Shown: positions 15,641 to 24,471 of the stretch, piece by piece
Layout of the letters: every line of letters starts with the position of its first letter
How positions within the stretch are numbered: position 1 is the stretch's first letter
NCBI RefSeq assembly: GCF_041433555.1
Contig: NZ_JAPWBR010000018.1
Location: 1 to 41,125 of the forward strand
Length of the DNA stretch: 41,125 nucleotides
DNA from: Granulicatella sp041433555
GTDB taxonomy: Bacteria; Bacillota; Bacilli; Lactobacillales; Aerococcaceae
Direction of reading: 5' to 3'
Translations under genes and position numbers: made by a program
The notes under the pieces: model-generated
Told to the model about the DNA's origin: nothing
Seen by the model: the letters and a program-made list of their open reading frames with translations, nothing else
The model's database searches: none

Positions 15641-16354
15641 ATGGAAGCAACGCCAAAAGTGGTTGAGATTTTTGGATTGTCGTTTTCAGTTCCGATTTTG
15701 ATTTCATGTGGGGTTAGTGTTTTACTAATCGCATTGTTTACAATTTTTGCTTCAAGGAAGGTTTCGATGAAGCCTGGTAAGTTGCAAAATGCTCTGGAAG
15801 CACTCATGGACTTCGCGAAGGGTATTGTAAACAGTGCAGTTGATGAGAAAACAGCACAAACGTATTATTTATATATTTTCTCACTGTTTTCTTTTGTACT
15901 AGTCGCTAATATGGTTGGGCTAATTATCTTTATTCACTATGAAGATCACAGCTATTTTGCCAGTCCAACAGCTAGCCCAGTAGTATGTTTAGCCTTAGCG
16001 CTAATGACAACATTAATCGCACATTATTCTGGTGTACAGAAGATGGGACTCAAAGGATATATTCAACATTCTTACTTAAGTCCGATGTCGATAATGCTCC
16101 CAATCAAATTGATTGAAGAGTTTACGAACACAATTACGTTGGCATTCCGTCTGTACGGAAATATTTATGCCGGCGAAGTGTTATTAGGATTGATTGTGAT
16201 GTTCTCATCCGCAGCAGGACTAATAACCTATATTCTTGCAATACCACTAGGAGTAGTATGGCAAGGATTTTCAGTGGTAATTGGAGCTATTCAAGCGTAC
16301 GTATTCTGTACGTTAACAATGGTTTACATCTCACATAAAGTAATGAAACATTAA
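15641..16354 (+). CDS. atpB: ATP synthase F0 subunit a
   Basis: Subunit a forms the ion half-channels beside the c ring. The 237-residue membrane protein has the essential Arg170 in the NTITLAFRLYGNIYAGE helix and the usual C-terminal helix with GAIQAYVFCTLTMVYI. The ATG is the only possible start, because TAA lies in frame nine bases upstream; the ribosome binding site GGAGG is 13 bases away, unusually far. It opens the operon atpBEFHAGDC; no atpI gene is present. Confidence 0.96.
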   Translation: MEATPKVVEIFGLSFSVPILISCGVSVLLIALFTIFASRKVSMKPGKLQNALEALMDFAKGIVNSAVDEKTAQTYYLYIFSLFSFVLVANMVGLIIFIHYEDHSYFASPTASPVVCLALALMTTLIAHYSGVQKMGLKGYIQHSYLSPMSIMLPIKLIEEFTNTITLAFRLYGNIYAGEVLLGLIVMFSSAAGLITYILAIPLGVVWQGFSVVIGAIQAYVFCTLTMVYISHKVMKH

Positions 16355-16378
16355 TTTTTAAGAAATGAGGAATTTATA

Positions 16379-16594
16379 ATGACAGAATTAGCAGCAGCAA
16401 TCGCAGTAGCAGGAGCAGCTTTAGCAGCAGCCTTTGGTAACCAAGCAGTTATCGTAAAAACAATTGAATCAATGACACGCCAACCAGAAATGAGCAATGA
16501 ATTACGTTCAACAATGTTCATCGGGGTTGCCTTAATCGAAGCGATGCCAATCTTCGCCGTATTAATCGCTCTTATCCTTGTATTCGTTAAATAA
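16379..16594 (+). CDS. atpE: ATP synthase F0 subunit c
   Basis: Subunit c is a two-helix hairpin that forms the rotating ring. The 71 residues include the polar loop with RQPE (34-37) and the ion-binding Glu54 in GVALIEAMPIFAV. Aligned on RQPE with my recollection of Na+-type c subunits, the Gln ligand position is Asn21 and the residue after the Glu is Ala instead of Ser. The ring is therefore probably H+-specific. AGGAA precedes the ATG. Confidence 0.97.
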   Translation: MTELAAAIAVAGAALAAAFGNQAVIVKTIESMTRQPEMSNELRSTMFIGVALIEAMPIFAVLIALILVFVK

Positions 16595-16634
16595 TCCAAC
16601 AAATGGAATTATTGTCGCAAAGGAGGGGTGAGAG

Positions 16635-17147
16635 ATGTTTGAAGTAATGTTATCAGGTAATGTCAGTACAATTTTAGGCGATACTTTAGCCGTATTAATT
16701 TCATTTACGTTGTTACTATTCTTGGTGAAATTCTTTGCTTGGGATAAAGTAAATGCCATGTTAGAAGCACGTCGAGATAAAATTGCTAAAGATTTAGACG
16801 AAGCCGCTGAGAAAAGAAAATCAGCGGAAGAAATTCAGGCTAATGCCAACGAAATTATTCATAACGCAGAAGTGAAAGGTAGCGAAATCTTAGATAACGC
16901 TCGTGAAGCAGCTTCAAAAACGCAAGATGAAATGATTAAAGAAGGTAAAGATGTGGTCTCTCGCATGAAAGCTGATGGACAACGTGAAGTCGATTCAATG
17001 AAACAACGTGCCATTGCGCAAGTGCAAGATGATATTGTAGACCTATCGGTTCAACTTGCTAGTCAAATTCTTGAAAAAGAAGTGACAAAAGAGAAACATC
17101 AAGAAGTAATCGAAGCCTTCATTAAGGGGTTGGAAAATAATGGTTAA
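16635..17147 (+). CDS. atpF: ATP synthase F0 subunit b
   Basis: Subunit b is the peripheral stalk that holds F1 to F0. The 170 residues show one N-terminal membrane helix (about 10-32, ending FFAWDKVN) and a long charged, Ala-rich coiled coil. AAAGGAGGGG lies upstream of the ATG. It overlaps atpH by eight bases. Confidence 0.95.
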   Translation: MFEVMLSGNVSTILGDTLAVLISFTLLLFLVKFFAWDKVNAMLEARRDKIAKDLDEAAEKRKSAEEIQANANEIIHNAEVKGSEILDNAREAASKTQDEMIKEGKDVVSRMKADGQREVDSMKQRAIAQVQDDIVDLSVQLASQILEKEVTKEKHQEVIEAFIKGLENNG

Positions 17148-17682
17148 ATATCATAAAGATATCGTTAAAGAAGCCAGCCATTTTTATGCGAAGGCAAAAT
17201 TCGAAGGGCACTTAGAGCAGGTGACGAATGAACTCCAAGCAATTTTAGCAGGAATTCAAAACACTTCGACGTTTAGACAGATGATGCATTTAGAGCATGT
17301 CTCTTATGACAAAAAGTTATCTGTATTAGAATCAGCATTTGGACATTTATCAAAAGAAACACAAGAGTACTTAGCAACATTCCCGTCTGAAGATGGTTCG
17401 ATGAATATTGTAGAAGCACTAGAAGCGTTCTTAGATATTTACAATGCTAACAAATTAGAGATTGTGTCTGCGATTCCTTTAACGAATGAGCAGATGGATC
17501 GTATTGCAACTGCATTCCAAAATAAAACACATAAAGAATTTGATTCTTGGGTGAATACCGTAGATCCTTCAGTGATTGGAGGCGTTCAAATTAAGACAAA
17601 AGAGTATTTATTAGATGGAACGATTGCAAACAAACTAAAACAATTCAAAGAGAAAATTAGCCAAACAGGATTAAAGAGGTGA
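17140..17682 (+). CDS. atpH: ATP synthase F1 subunit delta
   Basis: Delta links the b stalk to the top of the F1 hexamer. The 180 residues have the helical N-terminal domain and the conserved C-terminal segment VDPSVIGGVQIKTKEYLLDG. The start overlaps atpF and has AAGGGG upstream. The stop codon TGA overlaps the atpA ribosome binding site. Confidence 0.94.
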   Translation: MVKYHKDIVKEASHFYAKAKFEGHLEQVTNELQAILAGIQNTSTFRQMMHLEHVSYDKKLSVLESAFGHLSKETQEYLATFPSEDGSMNIVEALEAFLDIYNANKLEIVSAIPLTNEQMDRIATAFQNKTHKEFDSWVNTVDPSVIGGVQIKTKEYLLDGTIANKLKQFKEKISQTGLKR

Positions 17683-17692
17683 GATGGCATAA

Positions 17693-19201
17693 ATGGAAAT
17701 GAGTAATATTACAGCGAGAATTCGTGACCAAATCGCTTCTTTTGAAACGAAAGAACAAATTGAAGAAATCGGTGAAGTTTCCTTCATCGGGGACGGAATT
17801 GCTCGTGTCATCGGTCTTACAAATGTAATGGCTGGAGAATTAGTAGAATTTGAAAACGGCGCCTACGGGATGGCCCAAAACTTAGAAAAAAACGATGTTG
17901 GTGTTATCATCTTCGGAGGATATGAAAATATCCATGAAGGAGAACCTGTTAAACGTACAGGACGTATCCTTGATGTTCCAGTAGGAGATGCATTGATTGG
18001 TCGTGTTGTCGATGCGTTAGGTCGTCCAATTGACGGACTTGGGGCCATCGAAACAACGAAAAAACGTCCAGTAGAAAATGAAGCACCTGGCGTTATGCAA
18101 CGTCAAAGTGTAAAACAATCATTACCTACAGGGTTAAAAGTAGTCGATGCGTTGGTTCCAATTGGTAAAGGGCAACGTGAGTTAATCATCGGTGACCGTA
18201 AAACTGGTAAAACAAGTATTGCAGTGGATGCAATTTTGAACCAAAAAGGTAAGAATACATTATGTATTTATGTAGCCATTGGTCAAAAAGAATCTACGGT
18301 TAAAGCTCTTGTTGAAACGTTAAAACGTTACGGAGCAATGGAATATACAACGGTTGTATCAGCGAGCGCTTCTCAACCAGCACCAATGCTTTACATTGCA
18401 CCATATGCAGGTACTGCAATGGGTGAAGAGTGGATGTATCAAGGACGCGATGTATTAATCGTGTACGATGATTTATCAAAACAAGCTGCGGCATATCGTG
18501 AAATTTCCCTATTACTTCGTCGTCCACCAGGTCGTGAAGCATATCCAGGGGATGTATTCTACTTGCACTCACGTTTACTAGAACGTGCAGCAAAATTAAG
18601 TGATGAATTAGGAGCAGGGTCATTAACAGCCTTACCAATCATCGAAACACAAGCCGGAGATATTTCTGCATATATCCCAACAAACGTAATCTCTATTACA
18701 GATGGACAAATCTTCCTAGAAAGTGATTTATTCTACTCAGGGGTACGTCCAGGGTTATCTGCCGGATTATCTGTATCGCGTGTTGGGGGTTCTGCCCAAA
18801 TTAAAGCGATGAAGAAAGTTTCTGGTACATTACGTATCGACTTAGCAAGTTACCGTGAGTTAGAAGCCTTTACTCAATTTGGTTCTGACTTAGATGCGGC
18901 AACGCAACAAAAATTAAATCGTGGTAAACGTACGGTAGAAGTCTTGAAACAAGATGTTCACCAACCATTACCAATCGAGTATCAAGTATCGATTTTATTT
19001 GCTTTAACACATGGTTTATTAGATGCGATTCCAATCGACCGTATTAAACCATTTGAAAAAGCGTTATATCAACATTTAGAAAGCGAACATAGAGATTTAT
19101 TAAATGAAGTCCGCGATCAACATGTGATTTCGGATGAAGAGAAATTCTACAAAGTAATTGAGAGTTTCAAACAAATTCATTTATTTGAACGTGTTCAATA
19201 A
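17693..19201 (+). CDS. atpA: ATP synthase F1 subunit alpha
   Basis: Alpha holds the non-catalytic nucleotide sites of F1. The 502 residues include the P-loop GDRKTGKT (167-174) and the signature PPGREAYPGDVFYLHSRLLE. AGAGGTGA, overlapping the atpH stop, lies about 11 bases before the ATG at 17693; a second in-frame ATG two codons later would serve equally and makes the protein begin MSNITARI. Confidence 0.97.
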   Translation: MEMSNITARIRDQIASFETKEQIEEIGEVSFIGDGIARVIGLTNVMAGELVEFENGAYGMAQNLEKNDVGVIIFGGYENIHEGEPVKRTGRILDVPVGDALIGRVVDALGRPIDGLGAIETTKKRPVENEAPGVMQRQSVKQSLPTGLKVVDALVPIGKGQRELIIGDRKTGKTSIAVDAILNQKGKNTLCIYVAIGQKESTVKALVETLKRYGAMEYTTVVSASASQPAPMLYIAPYAGTAMGEEWMYQGRDVLIVYDDLSKQAAAYREISLLLRRPPGREAYPGDVFYLHSRLLERAAKLSDELGAGSLTALPIIETQAGDISAYIPTNVISITDGQIFLESDLFYSGVRPGLSAGLSVSRVGGSAQIKAMKKVSGTLRIDLASYRELEAFTQFGSDLDAATQQKLNRGKRTVEVLKQDVHQPLPIEYQVSILFALTHGLLDAIPIDRIKPFEKALYQHLESEHRDLLNEVRDQHVISDEEKFYKVIESFKQIHLFERVQ

Positions 19202-19225
19202 GCGTAGAAAGGAGAGGTGACCTGA

Positions 19226-20158
19226 ATGACGGCTTCCTTAAATGATTTAAAGAAGAGAATTGTTTCAACAAAGAAAACAAGTCAAATCACTAGCGCCATG
19301 CAGATGGTCTCTGCAGCAAAATTAGCCAAATCAGAGCAAGCAGTGCGTCACTATCAAGACTACGCTCAAAAAATCCGTGAAGTTGTAACTCACTTACTAT
19401 ACGCAAATCACAATAAAGAAGAGGTTGTCGATGAAACGTCAGAGGACGGAGAAGTAGTAACTTCTTTCATCGACTATCACGACTTATTAATTGAACGTCC
19501 GGTTAAAAAGACTGGATACTTAGTGATTTCATCTGACCAAGGACTTGCTGGGAGTTACAACTCTTCCATTTTCCAATCAACAAGAGAAATGTTAGAGTTA
19601 GACCACCAATCCAAAGATGAATATGTCATCTTAACGATTGGGGATGCTGCAAGTCGCTTCTTCAAGAAGATGGGAGTCGATGTACGTCTTGAAATTAATG
19701 ACGTATCCGATATTCCAACCTTTGAAGAAGTAAGAAAGATTGTGTCAAGTGCGGTCCAAATGTTCCGTGACGGTGAATTTGATGAGTTTTACGTTTGCTA
19801 TAATCACCATGTAAACGCACTGTTATCAAACTACCGTGTTGAAAAAATGTTACCAATTATCGACTTGGACGCGGAAGAAGCAAAAGAGTACGAATTGGAT
19901 TATATTTTCGAACCGAACAAGGAAATTATTATGGACATCTTGCTTCCACAATATGCAGAATCGCTTATTTACGGAGCCATTATCGATGCCAAATCAGCAG
20001 AACATGCATCTCGTATGACTGCAATGAGAAGTGCAACTGATAATGCTAAAGATTTAATCAGTAACTTAACACAAGATTTGAACCAGAGACGACAAGCGCA
20101 AATTACACAAGAAATTACAGAAATTGTCGGTGGAGCAGCCGCTCTGGAAGAACATTAG
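19226..20158 (+). CDS. atpG: ATP synthase F1 subunit gamma
   Basis: Gamma is the central rotor shaft. The 310 residues have the conserved N-terminal coiled-coil segment LKKRIVSTKKTSQITSAMQM and C-terminal SEHASRMTAMRSATDNA-like SAEHASRMTAMRSATDNA. The region around residues 60-95 (acidic, EEVVDETSEDGEVV) is a species-variable insertion typical of Lactobacillales. GGAGAGGTGA precedes the ATG. Confidence 0.96.
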   Translation: MTASLNDLKKRIVSTKKTSQITSAMQMVSAAKLAKSEQAVRHYQDYAQKIREVVTHLLYANHNKEEVVDETSEDGEVVTSFIDYHDLLIERPVKKTGYLVISSDQGLAGSYNSSIFQSTREMLELDHQSKDEYVILTIGDAASRFFKKMGVDVRLEINDVSDIPTFEEVRKIVSSAVQMFRDGEFDEFYVCYNHHVNALLSNYRVEKMLPIIDLDAEEAKEYELDYIFEPNKEIIMDILLPQYAESLIYGAIIDAKSAEHASRMTAMRSATDNAKDLISNLTQDLNQRRQAQITQEITEIVGGAAALEEH

Positions 20159-20181
20159 GATTTTAGAAGGAGGAAAATGGA

Positions 20182-21606
20182 TTGAGAACTGGAAAGATTT
20201 TACAAGTTGTAGGGCCAGTTGTAGACGTGGTATTTCCTTTAGAAGAAGGCGTTCCAGATATTCATAATGCATTACAAGTTGTGAAAACAGCCAATGATGG
20301 TAGCGAAACAACTGTTACTTTGGAAACTGCTGTAGAATTAGGGGATGGTGCAGTTCGTACAATCGCCATGGAATCTACAGATGGTTTGCAACGTGGCATG
20401 AAAGTGGTGGACTTAGGGCGCACAATTAGCGTTCCGGTGGGACCTGAAACATTAGGTCGTGTATTCAACGTTCTTGGAGATACGATTGACTTGAAGGAAC
20501 CATTCCCAGAAGATTTCACAAGACATGAAATCCATAAACCAGCACCAAAATTTGAAGAATTAAACAGTCAATATGAAATTCTACAAACAGGGATTAAAGT
20601 AATTGACCTTTTAGCACCTTATCTTAAAGGTGGTAAAATCGGTTTATTCGGTGGTGCCGGTGTAGGGAAAACCGTATTAATTCAAGAATTGATTCATAAT
20701 ATTGCTGAAGAACTTGGTGGTATTTCAGTATTTACAGGGGTAGGGGAACGTACTCGTGAAGGGAACGATCTTTACCATGAAATGCAAGATTCAGGTGTAT
20801 CCGCTAAAACAGCGATGGTGTTTGGACAAATGAACGAACCACCAGGAGCTCGTATGCGTGTAGCACTAACAGGATTAACGATTGCGGAATACTTCCGTGA
20901 TATTGAAAAACAAGACGTACTTTTATTTATCGATAACATTTATCGTTTCACACAAGCAGGTTCAGAAGTATCAGCCCTGCTTGGACGTATGCCTTCTGCC
21001 GTTGGGTATCAACCAACACTTGCGACAGAAATGGGTCAATTACAAGAACGTATCAGTTCTACTAAAGACGGATCGATTACATCTATTCAAGCGATTTACG
21101 TGCCAGCCGATGACTATACTGACCCGGCTCCAGCAACAACATTCGCCCACTTAGATGCAACAACAAACTTAGAGCGTCGTTTAACAGAACAAGGGATTTA
21201 TCCAGCGGTGGATCCACTTGCTTCAACTTCAAGTGCTCTAACTCCAGAAATTGTTGGGGAAGAACACTATGAAGTAGCAATGAAAGTACAACAAATGCTT
21301 CAACGTTATCGTGAATTACAAGACATCATTGCCATCTTAGGGATTGATGAATTGTCAGATAGCGAAAAAGTCATTGTAAACCGTGCAAGAAGAATTCAAT
21401 TCTTCTTATCACAAAACTTCCACGTTGCAGAAGCATTTACAGGACAACCTGGTTCATACGTTCCAATTAAAGATACGGTTCGCGGATTTAAAGGAATTAT
21501 TGATGGTTTATATGATGATATTCCAGAAGATATGTTCCGTAACGTAGGACCAATTGAAGACGTGATTAAAAAAGCTAAAGCAGCAGGGTTTTATGGAGGA
21601 AACTAA
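20182..21606 (+). CDS. atpD: ATP synthase F1 subunit beta
   Basis: Beta carries the catalytic sites. The 474 residues include the P-loop GGAGVGKT (157-164), GVGERTREGNDLYHEM and the DELSD motif that contacts gamma. The start is TTG at 20182 with AAGGAGG eight bases upstream; an out-of-frame ATG at 20177 reads only ATG GAT TGA and its stop overlaps the TTG. Two normally well-conserved stretches differ from what I recall for relatives: DNIYRFTQ (usually DNIFRFTQ) and ASTSSAL (usually ASTSRAL). Confidence 0.97.
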   Translation: MRTGKILQVVGPVVDVVFPLEEGVPDIHNALQVVKTANDGSETTVTLETAVELGDGAVRTIAMESTDGLQRGMKVVDLGRTISVPVGPETLGRVFNVLGDTIDLKEPFPEDFTRHEIHKPAPKFEELNSQYEILQTGIKVIDLLAPYLKGGKIGLFGGAGVGKTVLIQELIHNIAEELGGISVFTGVGERTREGNDLYHEMQDSGVSAKTAMVFGQMNEPPGARMRVALTGLTIAEYFRDIEKQDVLLFIDNIYRFTQAGSEVSALLGRMPSAVGYQPTLATEMGQLQERISSTKDGSITSIQAIYVPADDYTDPAPATTFAHLDATTNLERRLTEQGIYPAVDPLASTSSALTPEIVGEEHYEVAMKVQQMLQRYRELQDIIAILGIDELSDSEKVIVNRARRIQFFLSQNFHVAEAFTGQPGSYVPIKDTVRGFKGIIDGLYDDIPEDMFRNVGPIEDVIKKAKAAGFYGGN

Positions 21607-21608
21607 AG

Positions 21609-22034
21609 ATGGCTGAACATGAATTACTGGTCGTTGTCACAACACCAGAAGGAAAAGTGTATAACCATCGTTCCTATTCTGTGAGTGCCGATGCAGTCGA
21701 TGGCGGAATCACCATACTACCGCATCATGCTCCAATCATGCTTCCTTTAAAAATCGGAGCGCTTCGAGTGAAACGATTCTTAGAGGATTCCCCAACTGAT
21801 TATATTGCAATCGGTGGTGGAGTTATGGAAGTGCGGGATAATGTCGTAACGGTCATTGCCAACGTGGCTGAGCGTGCAAGAGACATTGACGTGACTCGTG
21901 CAGAACAAGCCAAGGATAAAGCTGAAAAAGTGATTAGCGATAGTAGTCGTTCTCAAAGTGATGTAGAGCGTGCGAAAATTGCTTTAAGTAAGGCAATCAA
22001 TCGTATTGGTGTTTCTAAACATAGAAGAAAATAA
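21609..22034 (+). CDS. atpC: ATP synthase F1 subunit epsilon
   Basis: Epsilon couples gamma to the c ring and can inhibit ATP hydrolysis. The 141 residues have the N-terminal beta-sandwich (TILPHHAPIMLPLKIGALRV) and the C-terminal two-helix domain rich in Arg, Ala and Lys. The start is two bases after the atpD stop; GGAGG lies within the end of atpD. It closes the operon. Confidence 0.95.
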   Translation: MAEHELLVVVTTPEGKVYNHRSYSVSADAVDGGITILPHHAPIMLPLKIGALRVKRFLEDSPTDYIAIGGGVMEVRDNVVTVIANVAERARDIDVTRAEQAKDKAEKVISDSSRSQSDVERAKIALSKAINRIGVSKHRRK

Positions 22035-22037
22035 ATA

Positions 22038-22066
22038 AGAGAGGATGTTTTCATCCTCTCTTTTCT
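22038..22066 (+). terminator. Terminator of the atp operon
   Basis: AGAGAGGATG (22038-22047) pairs with CATCCTCTCT (22052-22061) around a TTTT loop, followed by TTTCTT. It begins four bases after the atpC stop. Confidence 0.9.
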
Positions 22067-22076
22067 TATAGATACG

Positions 22077-22110
22077 AAAAACACTAGCAGAGAATTCTGC
22101 TAGTGTTTTT
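22077..22110. terminator. Bidirectional terminator, serving the minus-strand redox cluster
   Basis: AACACTAGCAGA (22080-22091) pairs with TCTGCTAGTGTT (22096-22107), flanked by an A-run on the left and a T-run on the right. It lies six bases past the stop of the minus-strand thioredoxin-like gene and can back up the atp terminator. Confidence 0.88.
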
Positions 22111-22115
22111 TGATT

Positions 22116-22607
22116 TTATAAGATTTCTTTGATGTAGGTTTCGAGTTCTTCTTGAGTTAGAACGCCGGCCGTTTTTTTAACAATTTTTCCATCTTTATCG
22201 ACAAAGATTAGGGTTGGAATTTCTGTAATCTCATGATATTTTTGGAAGCTTGAATCAACATCAGCATAATAGTTGAGGGATAGAGAATGCTCTTTTAAGT
22301 ATTTCTTTCCGTTCTCAATCGGTTCTTTCTGACTGATCATCGCTACACCAACAAATTCAACTTTGTCTGCATATTTTTCTTTTAATGTATTTAAAATTGG
22401 GAGCTCTTGTTGGCAATCTGGACACCAACTTGCCCAAGCGTAGTAGACTGTTGGCTTTCCGTTAAAGTCTTTTTCAGTTAATTTTTTTCCGCTTGCGTCT
22501 TGGAATACGACGTTTGCATCAGCAGGTTTGCTGCTTGATGGTAATAAATAAAATGTCGCTAAGCCAACAACAAAAAGAGCTGCAAGAGCCAATAAAAGTT
22601 TTTTCAT
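22116..22607 (-). CDS. Membrane-anchored thioredoxin-like protein (TlpA/ResA type)
   Basis: The 163-residue protein has an N-terminal membrane anchor (about 3-22, after Lys-Lys) and an extracytoplasmic thioredoxin fold. The redox pair is WCPDC (Cys62, Cys65), with cis-proline in EIPT. There is no lipobox cysteine, so it is anchored by the helix itself. Such proteins reduce or oxidise surface thiols; the partner cannot be told. No CcdA-type membrane electron donor lies nearby. AGAGGA lies upstream of the ATG, and the gene is 18 bases behind the PNPOx-like gene, so it is the last gene of a four-gene operon. Confidence 0.85.
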   Translation of the reverse strand: MKKLLLALAALFVVGLATFYLLPSSSKPADANVVFQDASGKKLTEKDFNGKPTVYYAWASWCPDCQQELPILNTLKEKYADKVEFVGVAMISQKEPIENGKKYLKEHSLSLNYYADVDSSFQKYHEITEIPTLIFVDKDGKIVKKTAGVLTQEELETYIKEIL

Positions 22608-22625
22608 AAAATCCTCTTTCTATGT

Positions 22626-23051
22626 TTATTCGTGAATATCAAACACGTATTTGTGGCCTTGTGTAAGGCTATGGTAGAATCCTTTACCGTCATATAAGTG
22701 GAATACTTGTACGCCAGCAATGTCTTCTTCGTTAGGGTAAACGTCTTTTACGAATGGGTTATCTTTAAGAACTTCTTCAAGACGTTCACGACCAATTTCT
22801 TTTACAACACCTTCGATACGAATCACTTGGATTAAGTAATCTTCGCTCTTCATAGCAGTAATGGCAACTTTTTGGTTCTTTTGTAGTTGTTTGTAGAAGT
22901 TTGTTTTAGGACTAGTCATAAAGAACACGCCTTTTTCGTTTGCAACACCGATATGGATATGACGTGCATGAGGTTGGTTGTTCTCATCTGCAGTCGCGAC
23001 AACAGCTACATTCATTTCTTCTAAAATACGTAAAATTTCATTGACTTCCAT
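22626..23051 (-). CDS. Pyridoxamine 5'-phosphate oxidase-like FMN-binding protein
   Basis: The 141-residue protein has the split-barrel flavin-reductase/PNPOx-like fold: MNVAVVATADENNQPHARH near the start, followed by FFMTSPKTNFYKQLQKNQKV, the typical flavin-phosphate-binding strand-turn pattern. Members bind FMN or F420/heme and reduce small molecules; the substrate is unknown. I start at the ATG at 23051, where TAGGAG lies upstream; a start 35 codons earlier would run into the glutathione peroxidase gene. Its company suggests a role in redox balance. Confidence 0.8.
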   Translation of the reverse strand: MEVNEILRILEEMNVAVVATADENNQPHARHIHIGVANEKGVFFMTSPKTNFYKQLQKNQKVAITAMKSEDYLIQVIRIEGVVKEIGRERLEEVLKDNPFVKDVYPNEEDIAGVQVFHLYDGKGFYHSLTQGHKYVFDIHE

Positions 23052-23097
23052 GGTGATTTCTCCTAACTGTTTTCTTTTTATTTTATCATAGATTGTT

Positions 23098-23574
23098 TTA
23101 TGAAAGAAGACTTGCGATTTCGTCTCGAATTTGTTCAGGCGTTGTAGTCGGAGCAAAACGTTTCAAAATCGTTCCATCTTTAGCTACAAGGAATTTCGTG
23201 AAATTCCATTTTACCTTTTCACCGAAAAGACCAGCAGTTTCTTTCTTTAATAACTCAAATAATGGATGTGTTTCTGGACCATTTACCTTAACCTTACCAA
23301 ACATTGGGAAAGTCGTATTGTATGTCAATTGGCAATGTGCGACTGCTTGTTCAGCTGTGAGTGGCTCTTGTCCTGCAAATTGATTGCAAGGGAACCCAAG
23401 AACTGTGAATCCTTTGTCCTTGAATTCTAAATAGAGTTTTTCTAACCCTTCAAATTGAGGCGCTAGACCGCAACCGCTAGCCGTATTCACGATCAGTAGT
23501 AATTGTCCTTTATAGTCTTCTAGAGTAGTTACTTCTCCATTTACTGTAGGGACTTCGATTTCATAAATTGACAT
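23098..23574 (-). CDS. gpo: Glutathione peroxidase family thiol peroxidase
   Basis: The 158-residue cytoplasmic enzyme reduces hydroperoxides. The peroxidatic Cys35 is in NTASGCGLAPQ (cysteine, not selenocysteine), Gln69 is in FAGQEP and Trp123-Asn124 in KWNFTKF, completing the catalytic tetrad. Cys81 in AHCQLTYN sits where thioredoxin-dependent members keep the resolving cysteine, so thioredoxin is the more likely reductant than glutathione. AGAAGGA stands before the ATG. It lies 16 bases behind the HAD gene in the same operon. Confidence 0.9.
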   Translation of the reverse strand: MSIYEIEVPTVNGEVTTLEDYKGQLLLIVNTASGCGLAPQFEGLEKLYLEFKDKGFTVLGFPCNQFAGQEPLTAEQAVAHCQLTYNTTFPMFGKVKVNGPETHPLFELLKKETAGLFGEKVKWNFTKFLVAKDGTILKRFAPTTTPEQIRDEIASLLS

Positions 23575-23590
23575 TTATTTTCCTTCTTTC

Positions 23591-24358
23591 TTAAATAAGG
23601 CCATAGTGCTTTAATCCGTTGATAATGCCGTTATCTGTGTTGTTAGTCGTAATAAATTCCGCAAGTTCTTTGAGTACGGGGATGGCATTTCCCATAGCGA
23701 CAGGATGCGTCACTGCTTGAAGCATCTCGATATCGTTTGGACCATCTCCGAATGCGTAAGTCTCAGCATCTTCTTGATTTAAATACTCTAAGAAGCGTTT
23801 GATTCCTTCCGCTTTTGAATTCCCTTTTGAAATCACATCGACTGAGTACGGTGTGTTCCGTAGGAAATCAAGATTAGGAAATGCTACTTTATATTTTTCT
23901 TCCGCTGGTGGAAGACAGATAAAGAGCAACATGTTAATCGGATTATCTATATAAAAATCTGCGTTTAGTGCAGGTGGATTCGTGTGAATAAATCCGTAAG
24001 CATCCTTAGCTCCATCTGTGGATTCTACTAAGTAGAATTCTTTGTCATTATAGGCCGTAAACCCATATCCATCTTCTTTTACCATTTGATGGAATTTCTT
24101 CACCATTTCAGTTGGAATTTCTGAAGAATAAACACGCTTGCCTTGATAAAGAACGACTTGACCGTTCATAAAAATTCCTGAGTGGATATTGGCACTCTCC
24201 ATAATATCGCGTGTTTCAGCAGAAGAACGTCCTGTTGCGATAAAGGGTTCATACCCGTTGTTTTTTAGCGTTTGAATGGCTTTGGCTGTAGCGACGTCCA
24301 CTTTTGACTCGCCGTTTAAAAGTGTTCCATCCAAATCAAAAAATACAAAACCTTTCAT
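23591..24358 (-). CDS. HAD-superfamily IIB phosphatase (Cof type)
   Basis: The 255-residue protein has the HAD catalytic motif FFDLDGTLL (nucleophile Asp8, acid/base Asp10), the motif II Thr in ATGRS, and the motif III/IV Lys plus GDGPNDIEML near residue 205. The IIB cap domain lies between. Cof-type enzymes dephosphorylate sugar phosphates, flavin or PLP precursors; specificity cannot be read from sequence. It is the first gene of the minus-strand operon, with GGAG before the ATG. Confidence 0.9.
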   Translation of the reverse strand: MKGFVFFDLDGTLLNGESKVDVATAKAIQTLKNNGYEPFIATGRSSAETRDIMESANIHSGIFMNGQVVLYQGKRVYSSEIPTEMVKKFHQMVKEDGYGFTAYNDKEFYLVESTDGAKDAYGFIHTNPPALNADFYIDNPINMLLFICLPPAEEKYKVAFPNLDFLRNTPYSVDVISKGNSKAEGIKRFLEYLNQEDAETYAFGDGPNDIEMLQAVTHPVAMGNAIPVLKELAEFITTNNTDNGIINGLKHYGLI

Positions 24359-24388
24359 TCCGTCACTCCATTCATTTTGTCTTTTTCT

Positions 24389-24397
24389 ATTATACCA
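24389..24397 (-). promoter_or_regulatory. Extended -10 promoter of the HAD-gpo operon
   Basis: TGGTATAAT on the minus strand is an extended -10 element about 30 bases before the HAD gene. The -35 is poor. Confidence 0.65.
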
Positions 24398-24471
24398 TGT
24401 TTCGAAGGATTTTAATTGTAGTTCGAATTGAAAATATTTCGCGTGAAAGAGTAGAAATATCGTAGTTTTTA

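Noticed and set aside
16379..16594. Na+-coupled ATP synthase
   Set aside because: The c subunit lacks the Gln and Ser/Thr ligands next to Glu54 that mark Na+-binding rings.
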